DNA from: Heloderma charlesbogerti
Lineage: Eukaryota > Chordata > Lepidosauria > Squamata > Helodermatidae
Length of the DNA: 64,000 nucleotides
Assembly: GCA_026122225.1 (NCBI GenBank)
Contig: JANEZZ010001513.1
Coordinates: forward strand, 620,001-684,000
Reading direction: 5' to 3'
The notes under the pieces were generated by a model, which made no database searches, was not told the origin of the DNA, and saw only the letters and a program-made list of their open reading frames with translations. Positions 23,301-35,460 of this stretch are shown here, piece by piece; position 1 is the stretch's first letter, and each line of letters opens with the position of its first letter. The position numbers were made by a program, and so were the translations under genes.

Positions 23301-25823
23301 ACTGTGCCTGCACATATTTTATTGTCTGTATTATAATTTAAAGCATGACAAATGAACTGTTGTATGCTATGTACGGCACAAATGAAACTCCTTCAGTTAG
23401 TCAGGCTTTTCTAATTTCTCTTGATGATAGAAACATTGTTGAATCTCTCTGCTCTCTGAACATTTCTTTCCAAATCAAAACAGGAGGGGAAAAATGCAAG
23501 CTTATCAAAATGAGTAACAGAAAACATGAGACAACAGCACATGACATGAAAATGAGATTTTGTTCAGTTGCTTCTCTCAAAGGAGACATAACCAGGGTTA
23601 CCTTAAAGAATGTTAGGCTACGGAACTGAGTGTGTTGGGTGTGGAATAACACTATGCCCATAAATTACAGTATACCTAATTTCAATGCAGATAAGTGCTG
23701 GCCTATTGATTTGCATGTTTCCTTGGCAAAATGGAAATCCCATGTGAATACTCTTTGTCTAGAGAAAATATATTTTATAAAGCCTTTATGAATACAGCAA
23801 TCCCTGCCAAAAGGGAATATGTGAGCAATAAATAGGTTACTGACTAGCACAGCATACCAAGTTAAAACTAAATGAGGGTGGTGTATAGGCAGATGCGAGC
23901 AACACATCCACTGCCCATGCATGTAATGTCCACATACACAAATTAATGCCTCTACATTTCAACCATGATTATTGTAAGCCTTCAAGTCAGAGCGCTGTGG
24001 AGAAGCCCTTTTGTCCTATGATCTTAAACTAACCCACTCTGAACTGAGCATTCCCACCAAGTACTTTATCAAGTTAATTGCACCATAGCCAGCCCAATAT
24101 TCACATAATGCACAGCTTGCTTTAAAAAGGAATATAGCAGTAAAAGATTAGCCACAACACACATTAAATCTAACCACAGTACAACTGAGGTGTCAAAAGC
24201 TTTGATACACAAGAAGCTATGAGTGTCATTAACTCGCATACAGTTAACTAAAATGAATAGATATGCTTTTAAGGTGTTAATAAATATTTTGGAAAGAAAA
24301 TAGGTATTTTAGGTGCTTGGGGTGATGACCTTTGCTGTGTTTATTAGTGGGACAATTATGCATTATTAACACACAGCAGCTGTACCTGAACTGCTGCCAC
24401 AAACATAATAGCCTTTTATAGCCATCAGGGGAGTGAGATCGGAGGCCTTTATTAACCACTAGACATGATTAGCACATTATGCAAACTTCAGTAGGCAAAT
24501 TATCTGTTACTGAAATATAATGTTAGTTATAACCAATTATCAACATGGTATTTTTTAAAGCAAACTTCCCAGTTCAAAATTAAAAGGTTTTACTACTGGT
24601 CAGACAGTTATGTGTTTGGAAATGTCTAAAAGTTCTGCTGTCCGTCCCCCCGCCCCGCCACCTCACTTAAACAATTGACTACAACAGCAATAGGTCCAAC
24701 ACAGAATCTAACTCCACATTTAAGACTTCCACTTCATGAATATTAATCTCCAGAATATAAAACTAAACATAAAATGAAACATTTCCAACATAATTAACTG
24801 ACCTGGTTAATGAGCAAGGAACCTGATGTTTCTAAAACCCATTTCCATTAGGATACAAGTAGGTCTTGAAAGATTAGTGCCGCAATAAATTTTCAAGAGT
24901 TAACTTGAAAAATAACAGCATAATTTACTTCAAAAAAGCTTAATTTTGGGAAAGATTATCCCATTATCCTTAGCAACTGAATATAGCACTGAGAGTCCAT
25001 TATGAACAGTCTTTTATGCTCTAGCAGAAAGTCATTAACATAAAATAAATCATTAACTATGATACTAAGCTCTGCTATCTGTAGGTTTCTATGACTAATT
25101 TTAATTACTGTATTTGCCAAATGTAAAATGTCCCTTTTGTTGAATGGGGGGGGGCATTTTAGAATGAGTTTCCCTTTTTAGCATTTCTACTTCAGGAGGA
25201 TATGTACAACATATATCCATTTTATTTTATTCATCACAAAAGGGGCATTGCTGCATTGGAAACATCTTCCATGGAAAGCAAGTCTTGTAAATAACACAAA
25301 CTGTTTCTGGACTGATCCAGAAATGCACTGCCAAGATTTACAACATACGTGTTTCTATGTGAGAAAAATATACCAGATTCAACATCTATTTTCAGTTGTA
25401 AGGATAACTTTGCTCACAGCATAAGAATTACAGCCCATTCACAAGGTTTGATTGCATATAAAAAGTTTGGGATAGAATAATAAAGTATCGCAATGAGTTA
25501 GAACTCAAAATAAGAACTATGTTACAATGATGTAATTTATTACGCTCATAGCAAAAAGTCATGGAATTCGCATAAACCCAATAAACTTATTTACCTGCAC
25601 TAAACAGGTAAAAATTGCAAGGAATGTGGATTTTTAGGAAAATAAACTCAGTAGCAATAATATGGAAAACTAATGGGATAGAAAGGTGAATGGACAGGAA
25701 GGTCTATTTGTTGTGGAGGTGCAGAAAAGGTAGCTTGTGATCTACTCGTGAACCACCAATTTCGGGTGGAATACCTACTGCATGCGTGTTGCTGGGATTT
25801 TTCTAAAGCATGTTGGGCTAGAT
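20364..25823. other. Repeat-poor intronic block, candidate regulatory DNA
   Basis: Over 5 kb carries almost no recognisable transposon. A 13-bp C run (20431-20443) and a partial CAATCCTATAC-like piece near 21085-21125 are the exceptions. Base composition is balanced and words look complex (for example 22390-22640, 23000-23640 and 24270-24540). In large developmental transcription factor genes such stretches often hold conserved enhancers, but conservation cannot be tested here. No exon or RNA gene is recognised. Confidence 0.4.
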
Positions 25824-25958
25824 CAGGGTGGGCAACTTGTGGCCCTTCAGCTGTTTTGGCCTACAACCTCCATTAGTCCTAGCCACCATAGCCAATGATG
25901 AGGGATCATGGGAGTTGTAGGCCAAAACTTCTGGAGGGCTACAAGTTGCGTACCCCTG
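25824..25958. mobile_element. hAT-like palindromic MITE
   Basis: CAGGGTGGGCAACTTGTGGC at the left and CTACAAGTTGCGTACCCCTG at the right are imperfect terminal inverted repeats, and the inner arms GCTGTTTTGGCCTACAAC and GTTGTAGGCCAAAACTTC also pair. The flanks GGCTAGAT and GTCTAAAT agree at 6 of 8 positions, in keeping with a worn 8-bp hAT target duplication. Confidence 0.8.
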
Positions 25959-26985
25959 GTCTAAATGGATCATGAACTAGCCAGGCAATTATACTTACGT
26001 TCTTAATCCACAGTACATACTCAGGTTTAGTCAACATAGTTTAGCTATGCCATAACTGTTAAATAAATCCTGACTATGCACTCTTAAATTTACAAAGCAG
26101 AACATATTGGTAGATCAGAAGACATTCTAATAAAAGTAGACCATGCAAGGTATAAGTCAGCCTATCGCTGATGTATAATAGACACACCTGTAAAGGTATA
26201 GTGCTTTTCTCTCTTTTAGTGTTATCTTTTTCTGGAAAGTACAATACATTTAAAAATATAAACCACATTCTACATAGATTAAGACAAGATGGCCCTCCAC
26301 TCTGTGTGCTTGGGCAGAAAATACACAACTTTCTCCACCCTAACATCCAAATAAAAGCTGGTAAGCTTTCATGCTCATCCAGACTCGGGGGGTGGGGGAG
26401 AGGTTGTGGGCCTTTTGGGATGAGACCTTGAGAGTATGATCTTGAAATGGGCCTTGACTGCACAAAGTCCTTCCCCCACCCACAGTCAAACAACATCAGA
26501 TCCCCAGTTCATTTGGTAAGTAAGAAGCAAGGTGAGTGAAGGACAAGGAAGGAAAAATACAAGCCCAAGACCTGCTCATGATTTTCCCCAGTAGAACAGA
26601 CTCTAGAAGACCCACCGATTCTTAAACTCTCCACTGCCCACAGCAGGAAAAAGGGATTCCTGCCTTTACACAATTGTCCTTTTCTTGGTTCCATATAGTA
26701 ACCTCCTTCCCATTTAATGATAGCAAGAGAATCACATCTTTCCTTGAAGCACACAAGGCAATCTACCAACCTGAGGAATTGAGCAGAGGTATGGCAGATA
26801 TGAATAGTGCCCTATCACCTGTTGAGAAAAGTAGTGAGGTGAGCACAAGACCAAATTACCGCAAGATAGAAAGATGCCTGCAGAATTTCAAGGAAATTCT
26901 AATGTTTGTAGTTCTGCCCAGAACCCATGGGCTGTTTCTGGGTTGCAGGTGGCTTGCCAAGCACCCCAACAACCCACCCTCACCA
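25959..26985. other. Intronic sequence, no feature seen
   Basis: Single-copy in appearance; no coding or repeat family recognised. Confidence 0.45.
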
Positions 26986-27115
26986 GGTTCACACATAACG
27001 AAAAGCTACGAGGTGCCTCTGCTACAGCTTAAATATTCAAAATGGCAGCCGTCACTACAATGAAAAGCTCCATGAGGAAATTCCCCATGGTGGCTTCTCG
27101 TTATGTCTGAACTAG
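26986..27115. mobile_element. MITE with CACATAACGA-type inverted ends
   Basis: GGTTCACACATAACGAAAAG at the left pairs with CTTCTCGTTATGTCTGAACT at the right. No coding capacity. Confidence 0.65.
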
Positions 27116-27639
27116 GTTACTGTGTCTGTAGAGAGGGAAAGCTGGCTATCCTTAGCACAGACAAAGCCACCATATTCAGGAAACCCACTCCCTAGTGCAG
27201 CTGTTTGTGCACAAACTCTGCATTTCCTCACCCCTCTTCTGACAGTATCAGTTTTATGAGTGGAAAGATGAAGGAGTTCATCACTCTCCCATCATATGCG
27301 CAATGGCGACATTTCCTTCAAATGTTGCAAAATTCATCACCTGGACACATGTATTTTGTTCATTCCTTATATAGCATTTGCTTCTACAAATTGAGTATAC
27401 GCATAGAAGCCAGTGTTTTGTGCATCACCCTACCTTCCTACAAACTATGCTCTAGCAGCTGTATCACAACAACATCAGAATGTGTTGGAGGTGTGCCTGG
27501 AGGGGAAAAAATTCTAGATGGGAAATTTAAAGGTCAGTTCGGCTGAGGAAACTGCACAATAAACTAGGGTTAGGATGAGAAGCTTAGGGCAAGGAAACTG
27601 AGTAGGAAAAGGTCCAGCAGATAAGGTACAGGGTGGCTG
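27116..27639. other. Intronic sequence left of the L2 element
   Basis: No clear feature. The last 150 bp (about 27490-27639) could be 5' UTR of the L2 element, but I cannot show it. Confidence 0.4.
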
Positions 27640-30600
27640 AAGGAGGAAAGTAGTAGTTAATCTCCTGGCAGCCTTACCAGTCTGCCCTCGGGTCTGGTGG
27701 TGCTGCTGCTGAATGCCAGGTCGGCCCAAAATAAGACCTCCCTCATCCATGATTTGATTGTGGATGAGGGGGCTGACCTGGCATGTATTACTGAGACCTG
27801 GGTGGGGGAACTGGGAGGGGTCACTCTCTCCCAGCTGTGCCCTCCTGGGTACTCGGTGCAGCACCAACACCGACTTGAGGGTCGGGGAGGGGGGGTTGCC
27901 ATGGTCTATAGGAATTCAATCTCCCTCTCCAGGCTTCCTGCTCATTCGAGTGCAGATCTTGAGTGTTTGTACCTTGTGTTGGGTACCCGGGACAGATTAG
28001 GGATTCTGTTGGTGTACCGCCCACCCCGCTGCCCATCAGACTCCCTGCCTGAGCTGACGGAGGTGGTCTCGGACTTGGTGTTGAGGACCCCCAGGATGAT
28101 CCTGGGGGATCTCAACTTCCATGCTGAGGCCGCTGTATCCGGGGCGGCTCAGGACTTCATGGCCGCCATGACAACCATGGGGCTGTCCCAACATGTCATC
28201 GGCCCAACGCATATAAAAGGACACACGCTTGATCTGGTTTTCTCGACTGGGCAGGTGGATGGTGATCTGAAAGTGGAGGAATTAACATCTGTCCCTTTGT
28301 CATGGTCAGATCACTTCCTGCTGAGGTTTAGACTTCTGGCGGCCTTTCCCCTCTGCAAGGGTGGGGGACCTATTAAAATGGTCCGCCCCCGGAGATTAAT
28401 GGATTCCAGAGGGCTCTGGGGGATTTTCCTGCTGGTATGGCTGGTGCTCCTGTCGAAGCCCAGGTCGCTCTGTGGAATGCAGAGATGACTCGGGCGGTTG
28501 ACACGATCGTGCCCAAGCGCCCTCTCCCTCTGAGCAGAGCCCGGCCAGCTCCTTGGTATACACCTGAGCTGAGGGCAATGAAGCAAGAGGGGAGACGGCT
28601 AGAACGCAGGTGGAGGAAAACTTGTGCTGAGTCTGACCGAACACAGGTAAGAGCCCACTATCGAGCCTACTCTGTGGCGGTGAGGGTGGCAAATAGGCAG
28701 TTCTTTTCCACCAGCATTGCATCTTCTCAGTGTCGTCCAGCGGAGCTTTTCCGAGTGGTTCGCGGCCTGTTACATTCTGGGCCAGGGAGAGAGACGGTGG
28801 AACCCTCGGTAGCACGCTGTGACGAGTTTGCGCGGCACTTTGAGGATAAAGTCGCTCAGATTCGTCATGAATTGGACACCACCATTAATGCAGTTCCATT
28901 GGTAGAGGAGTTCAGAGCACCGTCTGGTCCAGTTTTACTGGATGAGTTTCAGTTACTGAGGCCTGAGGATGTGGACAAGGTGCTTGGCCAAGTCCGATCG
29001 ACCACTTGTGTGCTTGACCCTTGCCCTTCATGGCTTATTAAATCAAATAAGGAGGGGTTGTCCGGCTGGGTCCAGGAGGTTGTAAATTCCTCCTTGAGAG
29101 AGGGAGTGGTGCCTGCTGCTTTAAAAGAGGCAGTAATTAGACCACTCCTGAAAAAGCCTAACCTGGACCCAGAGGATGTTAACAATTATAGGCCAGTGGC
29201 CAACATCCCCTTCCTGGGCAAGGTGCTTGAGCGGGTGGTTGTAGGACAGCTCCAGGCACTGTTGAATGAAACGGATTATCTAGATCCATTTCAATCGGGC
29301 TTCAGGCCTGGTTTTGGAACGGAAACTGCCTTGGTCGCCCTGTGGGATGATCTCTGCCGGGAGAGGGACGGGGAGTGCGACCCTGTTGATTCTCCTGGAC
29401 CTCTCAGCGGCTTTCGATACCATCGACCATGGTATCCTTCTGGATAGGTTGTCTGGGTTGGGAGTTGGAGGCACTGCACTACAGTGGTTCCGCTCCTACT
29501 TGGATGGCCGATTCCAGAAGGTGGTGCTGGGGGATTATTGCTCTGTGCCATGGCAATTGTGCCATGGGGTTCCACGGGGCTCTATTCTATCCCCCATGCT
29601 GTTTAACATCTACATGAAACCGCTGGGGGAGGTAATCCGGAGGTGTGGGCTGAGGTGCCATCAATATGCAGATGACACCCAGCTCTACCTCTCTTTCTCA
29701 TCAAAACCAGGTGAGGCAGTGGCTGTTCTGAACCAGTGCCTGGGCACGGTAATGGACTGGATGAGGGCTAATAAACTGAAACTCAATCCAGACAAGACGG
29801 AGGTACTGTTAGTGGGTGGTTCGTCTGCCCGGCTAGGTGATATTCAACCTGTTCTGGAGGGGGTTGCACTCCCCCTAAAGGATCAGGTTCATAGTTTGGG
29901 GGTGCTCTTGGATCCAGAACTGTCACTTGAGGCACAGGTGAACTCAGTGGCACAGAGCACTTTTTATCAGCTTAGGCTGGTATACCAACTATGCCCTTAT
30001 CTGGACAGAGATAGCCTAGCTACAGTTATCCATGCTCTGATAACTTCTCGTCTGGATTACTGCAATGCATTATACGTGAGGCTGCCTTTGAAAACGGTCT
30101 GGAAACTTCAGCTGGTCCAAAATAGGGCAGCAAGATTGTTAACAGGGACTGGCCTGCGAGCTCATATTATGCCAGTACTTTTCCAGCTGCACTGGCTATC
30201 AGTCCATTTCCGGGCCCGATTCAAAGTGCTGGTGTTAACATTCAAAGCCCTTACCGGCTTGGGACCAGGTTACCTGAAGGATCGCCTCCTCCCATATGTG
30301 CCTGCCCGGACCTTAAGATCATCATCAGCGGCCCTTCTCCGTGAGCCCCTGCCAAAGGAAGTGAGGCGGGTGGCTACTAGGAGGGCTTTTTCTGCTGCGG
30401 CACCCCGGCTCTGGAATGAGCTCCCTAGTGAGGTTCGCCTGGCGCCTACATTGTACTCCTTTCGGCGCCAGGTGAAGACCTTTTTATTTTCCCAGGCATT
30501 TTAGCTTTCTAAATTTTTATCTTTGCTGTTTTAAATCTGTATTTTAAACTCCTGTACTGCTGCTAGGTTTTATTGTGGTTGTATTGTTATATTGTGGTTT

Positions 30601-30721
30601 TAATGTTCTATATATTTTAAATTGTTTTATTGTGTTGTTTGGTTTTAATTTTTGTGAACCGCCCAGAGAGCTTCGGCTATTGGGCGGTATAGAAATGAAA
30701 TAAATAAATAAATAAATAAAT
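27640..30721 (+). mobile_element. L2-clade LINE, near-complete ORF2 and 3' end
   Basis: A roughly 3.1-kb element with endonuclease, reverse transcriptase, C-terminal domain and 3' UTR in order. The 3' UTR is T-rich and ends with the hairpin-forming CCGCCCAGAGAGCTTCGGCT/ATTGGGCGG, then GTATAGAAATGAAATAAAT and an (AAAT)n tail to 30721. Tail pieces of related elements lie at 5400-5792, 12060-12424, 52120-52247 and 55366-55665. I could not define the 5' boundary or a target duplication, and no ORF1 is visible. Confidence 0.9.
27697..30504 (+). pseudogene. L2 LINE ORF2 (endonuclease-reverse transcriptase), two frameshifts
   Basis: This is the replication polyprotein of the retrotransposon, which nicks the target and copies RNA into DNA there. 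27697-28488 encodes an APE-type endonuclease with NARSAQNK, ITETWV, MILGDLNFH and SWSDHFLLR, keeping the usual N, E, D/N and SDH catalytic positions. The frame shifts near 28430. 28437-29447 carries the linker and first reverse transcriptase blocks ([32 protein letters not shown]). A second shift near 29390 leads into 29314-30504, with motif [12 protein letters not shown], motif [15 protein letters not shown], motif [13 protein letters not shown], then [12 protein letters not shown] and [16 protein letters not shown], stop at 30502-30504. Apart from the shifts there are no internal stops, so this copy looks fairly young. It is not a host gene. Confidence 0.9.
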
Positions 30722-30952
30722 CTCAGGGAAGGATAGGTAGAAGAAGTAGCTACCCAATGAAAAAGTGCAGACGATATAGGAAAAACAAATAAGAAAAGGG
30801 AAACTGGGAAACCATTATACAAGGCAAATTTGTTTGTTTTTCAGTTTTTATAACTTTGTATTTTATCTGTAATTTATTATTAGCCATCTCAGCACTATTT
30901 TTAGTGTAAAGGTGGGATATTAACAAGAATAAGAACAGCCAAAAAGGCTTGT

Positions 30953-31093
30953 CCAGCCTTCCCCAGCCTGGTGTCCTCCAGATGTATTAGATTAAAACTC
31001 CCAGCATACCCAGCCAGCATGGTATGTGCTGGATGGGGATGATGGGAGTTACCGTGCAACACATCTGGAGAGCACCAGGTTGGGGGAAGCTGG
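30953..31093. mobile_element. hAT-like palindromic MITE
   Basis: CCAGCCTTCCCCAGCCTGGT and its near complement ACCAGGTTGGGGGAAGCTGG form the ends. CTCCAGATGT and ACATCTGGAG plus ACTCCCAGCATACCCAGCC and GGATGGGGATGATGGGAGT pair inside. Confidence 0.8.
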
Positions 31094-31459
31094 CTTATAC
31101 TGTTATTCAGAAAAGGTAAGGGGAAAAGACAGACATGCTGGGCAACTAAAAGGAAGACGAATGGGAAATGGGCTTAGAGTCAGGCTGAAGAAACTGAGGG
31201 GAAAAGCAATGGAATGTTTTGAAAAGCAGAGAATGATGGCTGAAAGAGACAAGATCTGAGGAAGTACTACAAACTGAGGAAATAAGATTGCAACAAGATG
31301 GTTGAGAAAAACCTTTACATGGGGCCTCTCGAGACAAGACTACATGACACTTTTAGAATACCCAGTAATTGAAGTTCTCTGTGCAGCATACAGGTAAATT
31401 AAGAACTTAAAATGCAAGCTCATAATAAAATGATAATAAAACAGTACAAAATGACTGTG

Positions 31460-32245
31460 ACTCTCTCTTTTGGTGGGGGCACCTCATTTGGCAGGAGATA
31501 CCTGGAGGAAGCCTTTGGATGATGACCTTAGGGGCCAGGTAGATAGATATGGGAGGAGCCACTCCTTCAGGTAACCTGGTCACAGGCCATTTAGAGCTTT
31601 TAAGGTAAAAGCCAGCACTTTGAATTGGGTCCAGAAATGGGCTGGCAGCCAGTGCAGATGACAAAATACTGGCATAATATGATGGTATCAGCCAGCCCAA
31701 GTTAACAGTCTAGCTACCATGTTTTGAACTAACTAAAGTTTCTGGACTGTTTTCAAAGGTAGTCCCATGTATAGTGCATCCAAACTGGAAGACACAGAGT
31801 GTAAATAACTGTCACAAGGCTATATCTGTCCAAGTAGGCTCATAGTTGACATATCGGCCTAAGCTGATAATAGGAGCTCCAAGCCTCTGAGGCTACCTCT
31901 ACCTCTAGTGACAATGATGGACTCAAGAGCACCCCACAATCTACACAAACCAGTGCAACCTCCTCCAGAAGAGGGCAACCACCACCGAACCAGAGAGGTG
32001 AATCATCCCATGAATAGTATCGCTATCTTGTATGGATTGAGTCTCAGTATATTAGCCTTCATCCAGGCCATTACCCTGTCCAAGTATTGGTTCAAATCAA
32101 CTACTGCATCATCTGTATTGGATAAAAAGGAGAGGTAGAGGTGGATGTCATTTACATATTGGCAAGACCTCAGCCCACATCCCTGGAAAACCTATGCCAC
32201 TGGTTTCAGGTAGATGTTAAAAAGTACGCTTGACATTAATGTTGG
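31460..32245 (-). mobile_element. L2 LINE fragment, antisense, degraded
   Basis: Read on the minus strand it follows the reverse transcriptase and C-terminal part of L2. The complement of 32020-32060 corresponds to [16 protein letters not shown] sequence, and that of 32148-32160 to the motif C region with YVND in place of YADD. 31560-31780 corresponds to the segment between these and the C-terminus. Many stops and small gaps make it clearly dead and older than the 27640-30721 copy. Confidence 0.75.
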
Positions 32246-32327
32246 CTGTTGACATTAATGGAATGGGCAAGCAAGAGAACTTTTAAGACTGGACACACCA
32301 ACCAAAGAAATGATAGGGCAGGAGGTA

Positions 32328-33140
32328 CAACTGCTTTATTTATCTATTTACTTCTACCCCACTCATCAGTCAAAAGACTTTCAGAGTTGCTTACACTAAT
32401 TAAAACCCCAACAGTAAAATTAATACAAAATAAGTAACAGCCAGCAACACCTTCAAGTACTTGAAAGGCTGTCACAGAGAGGAAGGCCAGGATCTCTTCT
32501 CGATCATCCCAGAATGCAGGACATGGAATAATGGGCTCAAGTTACAGGAAGCCAGATTCCGGCTGAACATCAGGAAAAACTTCCTGACTGTTACAGCAAT
32601 ATGACAATGGAACCAATGACCTAGGGAGGTGGTGGGCTCTCCCACACTGGAGGCATTCAAGATGACGCTGGACAGCCATCTGTCAGGGATGCTCTGACCT
32701 GGATTCCTGCACTGAGCAGGGAGTTGGACTCGATGGTCTTATAGGCCCCTTCCAACCCTACTATTCTATGATTCTATGACCACAGCAGCCTCAGTGAAAA
32801 ACAATTTTAAAAATACCAGATCGAAAAGGTCTGAGCAAATAAAAATGTACCCAATTCTGAGAAACAAAATTAGTAGCACCAAGCAAGTTGTCCCAGGAAA
32901 AATATTCCATAATCAGGCCACCAGCACTTAAAAGGCCTTATCCTGGTCACCACCCACATTACCTCCAAAGGCAGGGGGACTCAGAGATGAATGTCTGGGG
33001 AGGACTGTAACACTCCAGCAATTACATGCAGGAAAAAGCAGTATTTCAGTAGCTTTGTCCTAAGCTGTTTAGGGCTTTAAAGGCAAGAACCAATTATGGT
33101 CAGAAACGGAAGACAGTGAAGTTGTTTAAAGACTGACACG
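32328..33140 (-). mobile_element. L2 LINE 3' end, antisense, split by a CR1
   Basis: The left part at 32328-32451 begins with a tail-like TTTATTTATCTATTTACTTC and an L2 3' UTR. The right part at 32780-33140 (TTCCATAATCAGGCCACCAG, AAAGGCCTTATCCTGGTCAC, TTTAGGGCTTTAAAGGCAAG) is the C-terminal coding region in antisense. The two parts are separated exactly by the CR1 at 32452-32779. Confidence 0.7.
32452..32779 (+). mobile_element. CR1 LINE 3' end inserted in L2
   Basis: It encodes the ORF2 C-terminus (FKYLKGCHREEGQDLFSIIP, RLNIRKNFLTV, PTLEAFKMTLDSHLSGML) with stops where CR1 50277-51650 has codons. It ends TTCCAACCCTACTATTCTAT-GATTCTATG, the CR1 tail. Confidence 0.9.
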
Positions 33141-35082
33141 CTGCTTTCCACACACCTGATAGATATCAAATATATTTTATATATTAATTTGAACTAATTG
33201 GCTAATCTTTGGCTTCTAGTATCAAGTATAAAATAAGCCAACACATGTTATTCACTGATCTGGATGTGTCAGCTATTTAGACTATTGGTGACCCAACAAA
33301 ACCAAATGGCTGGACAAGAGATTGGAGCAAAGCAATTATACAAAAGAAAAACTAGGTTTATATACCACAAGAGATTTAAATAAATTAACACAAAAACTTT
33401 CTTGTGAACGAACAGCAAAGGACTATAGACAAACAGGTATTTAAACTGCAAGTGGAAAAGATTCATTTCCAGCCCTCAGCTTTACTATACATACACACTC
33501 ACACATATACATACATGCACAGACATATATACATTACATAAATGAACACTGTAGCATGTACAACAAAACAGACTTGAATAGATTTTTAGTCTAATATATT
33601 GCCAAAGTGGAATGCAGCCTTCATATTAGAAGGATGCCATTTTTAAGCCCCATGTTATAAGGAAAAATGTTATGACCAGAAAAATGTAATTCAGGTTAAA
33701 GAAAATTCCATGTCTTGCTGCTTATAATTGTTGGCACTGTCTGTTGAAAGTGTCTGTTGGCACTTTCACTAAGAATCACATTTTCTGACCAGTTTATAAC
33801 AGGTTTTTTAAAATGAAAAATGATTCCTTGGGCAAAACAGCCACACAGGGCAAACAACATCATCATTATAATTTTTTTTAAAAGTGTCAGCAACTGCCAC
33901 TTTTATCTGTCTTAACAAAGAGAGCAAAGATGGAACAGAATGCTAGACCACCTTCTAATAAAAGTGTTTCAACCCTGTTCATAATGGGGAAGCTTTTACC
34001 AGGACTATTCAGCATGCACTATTGTGTTGGCTGTGGATATAGAGTTTCAGGAATTCTGGTCTCTCGCCTAATGTAAGTATTCATACCCTAATCCTAAACA
34101 GACGTGCCTCTGAGCAAAGTCTATTGGAATCAATGGCATTTCATTTACTAGGTCTGTATCTTCCGTCAGAAGCCTAAGTATACTTTATTACATTAAGTGC
34201 TGGATATTATCAAAACCTTTTTTTTTCTTTCTCTCTCTTTTAGAAATAAATATTACAACATTGTAAAGATAGCACAGTACTAAGTCCACAGAGCAAAATA
34301 CTATTTGGTATCTAAGGATACAAGACTTTCAAGACCAGACCCCTGTGGGCTGAAGCTCCAAACTATCTCAGGTCAACTTCCACAACCATTTTCGTAGGCT
34401 CTGACAGTCATGTTGTGGTAGAGATCCACATGTTGTCTATTCTTTGTGAATGGATTCATCACATACTTGGTTTCCATCAACATAGTCAACAACCTTGCAA
34501 GAGTTTGAGGAAAGAAAATCCAGGGACATGCGTAATCCATTCACAAGAATAGGTTCAATATAAGATGAACTGACTGCCAAAGATTTGTGCTTGCAAATAA
34601 AGTGAGGGTCTGAATTACCCATTTCTCAAAGGAATGCCACTCAAATAAGTGGATCTAACTTGTCTATAAGAAATGGCTACAAACTACACATCAATGTAGT
34701 GCTCATGTTGTTCATTGATTTGGGAAGATATTCAAAGCTTTGCTTTTTCCTTATTGAGTATACCCAGCTGCATTTTCTCATATCATTTGCTCCTCATCCT
34801 CACACTCTTCAATATTATTTTCATACCATGACAAGATTATACATGTGTGTCCATAGGCCAAGAATGATTTTTTAAGCTTGAGTTTCCTTATCTTTAACCC
34901 AACGTGAACAGGGGAATATTGTTTTCCTGTTGAGTTGAAATAAGTTGGCTCACCAAATGAACTACATATTGGGATTTAAAATTAGAAACTATGTTGACTG
35001 GGTTCGGACAACATGCCATGACTCATAGTGGGTTATTTGACCCACGAGTGACAGGTACCAGGTTACATATGCAGCCCTACTT
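33141..35082. other. Intronic sequence, no strong feature
   Basis: AT-rich. 33485-33535 is an imperfect (ACAT)n stretch, and 34085-34165 may be a worn CAATCCTATAC-family MITE (AATCCTAAACAGACGTGCCT). No coding signal. Confidence 0.45.
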
Positions 35083-35221
35083 GGGGATTGTCATTTCATG
35101 CAAACCCAGAAAGTGTGGGCTATGTGAGGATTACGTAACCCTCACACAGACCATGGATTCTGTAAAGGTTGTTTAACCCTCCCATAGCCCACGCTTGCTG
35201 GGTTTGCACATGACACCCCGG
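35083..35221. mobile_element. Palindromic MITE
   Basis: Arms of about 45 bp: GCAAACCCAGAAAGTGTGGG at 35100 pairs with CCACGCTTGCTGGGTTTGC at 35190, with TGTCATTTCATG and CACATGACA on the outside. The element probably extends left to about 35000 (GGGTTCGGACAACATG). Confidence 0.7.
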
Positions 35222-35282
35222 AGCAGGGGTTGCCTATTCCAAATGGCAGCCACACACTCCTTGCAGCCTCATAGTGGGTTAA

Positions 35283-35392
35283 ATATTTATTTATTTATTT
35301 TAAACGTTTCTATCCCACCCCATATCATTAAGATCTAAGGGCGGCATACAGATAAAATCAATGTAAACAGTTAAATAACCATACTGGGCTGT
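35283..35392 (-). mobile_element. LINE/SINE tail fragment, antisense
   Basis: ATTTATTTATTTATTT followed by TTTCTATCCCACCCCATATC and GGGCGGCATACAGATAAAAT, the reversed end of an L2-type or L2-mobilised element. Confidence 0.6.
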
Positions 35393-35460
35393 TGTGTCTT
35401 GTGAACATCCCTATTATCTTAGAGTTGTCATGCAATTAAGGAAGCCTTAGTCAACTAATA

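Noticed and set aside
26674..27063. 129-codon frame as a gene
   Set aside because: No motif, no splice-like context, and its end runs into a MITE.
27697..30504. Endonuclease/reverse transcriptase frames as host genes
   Set aside because: Motif order, 3' tail and further copies in the window show an L2 retrotransposon.
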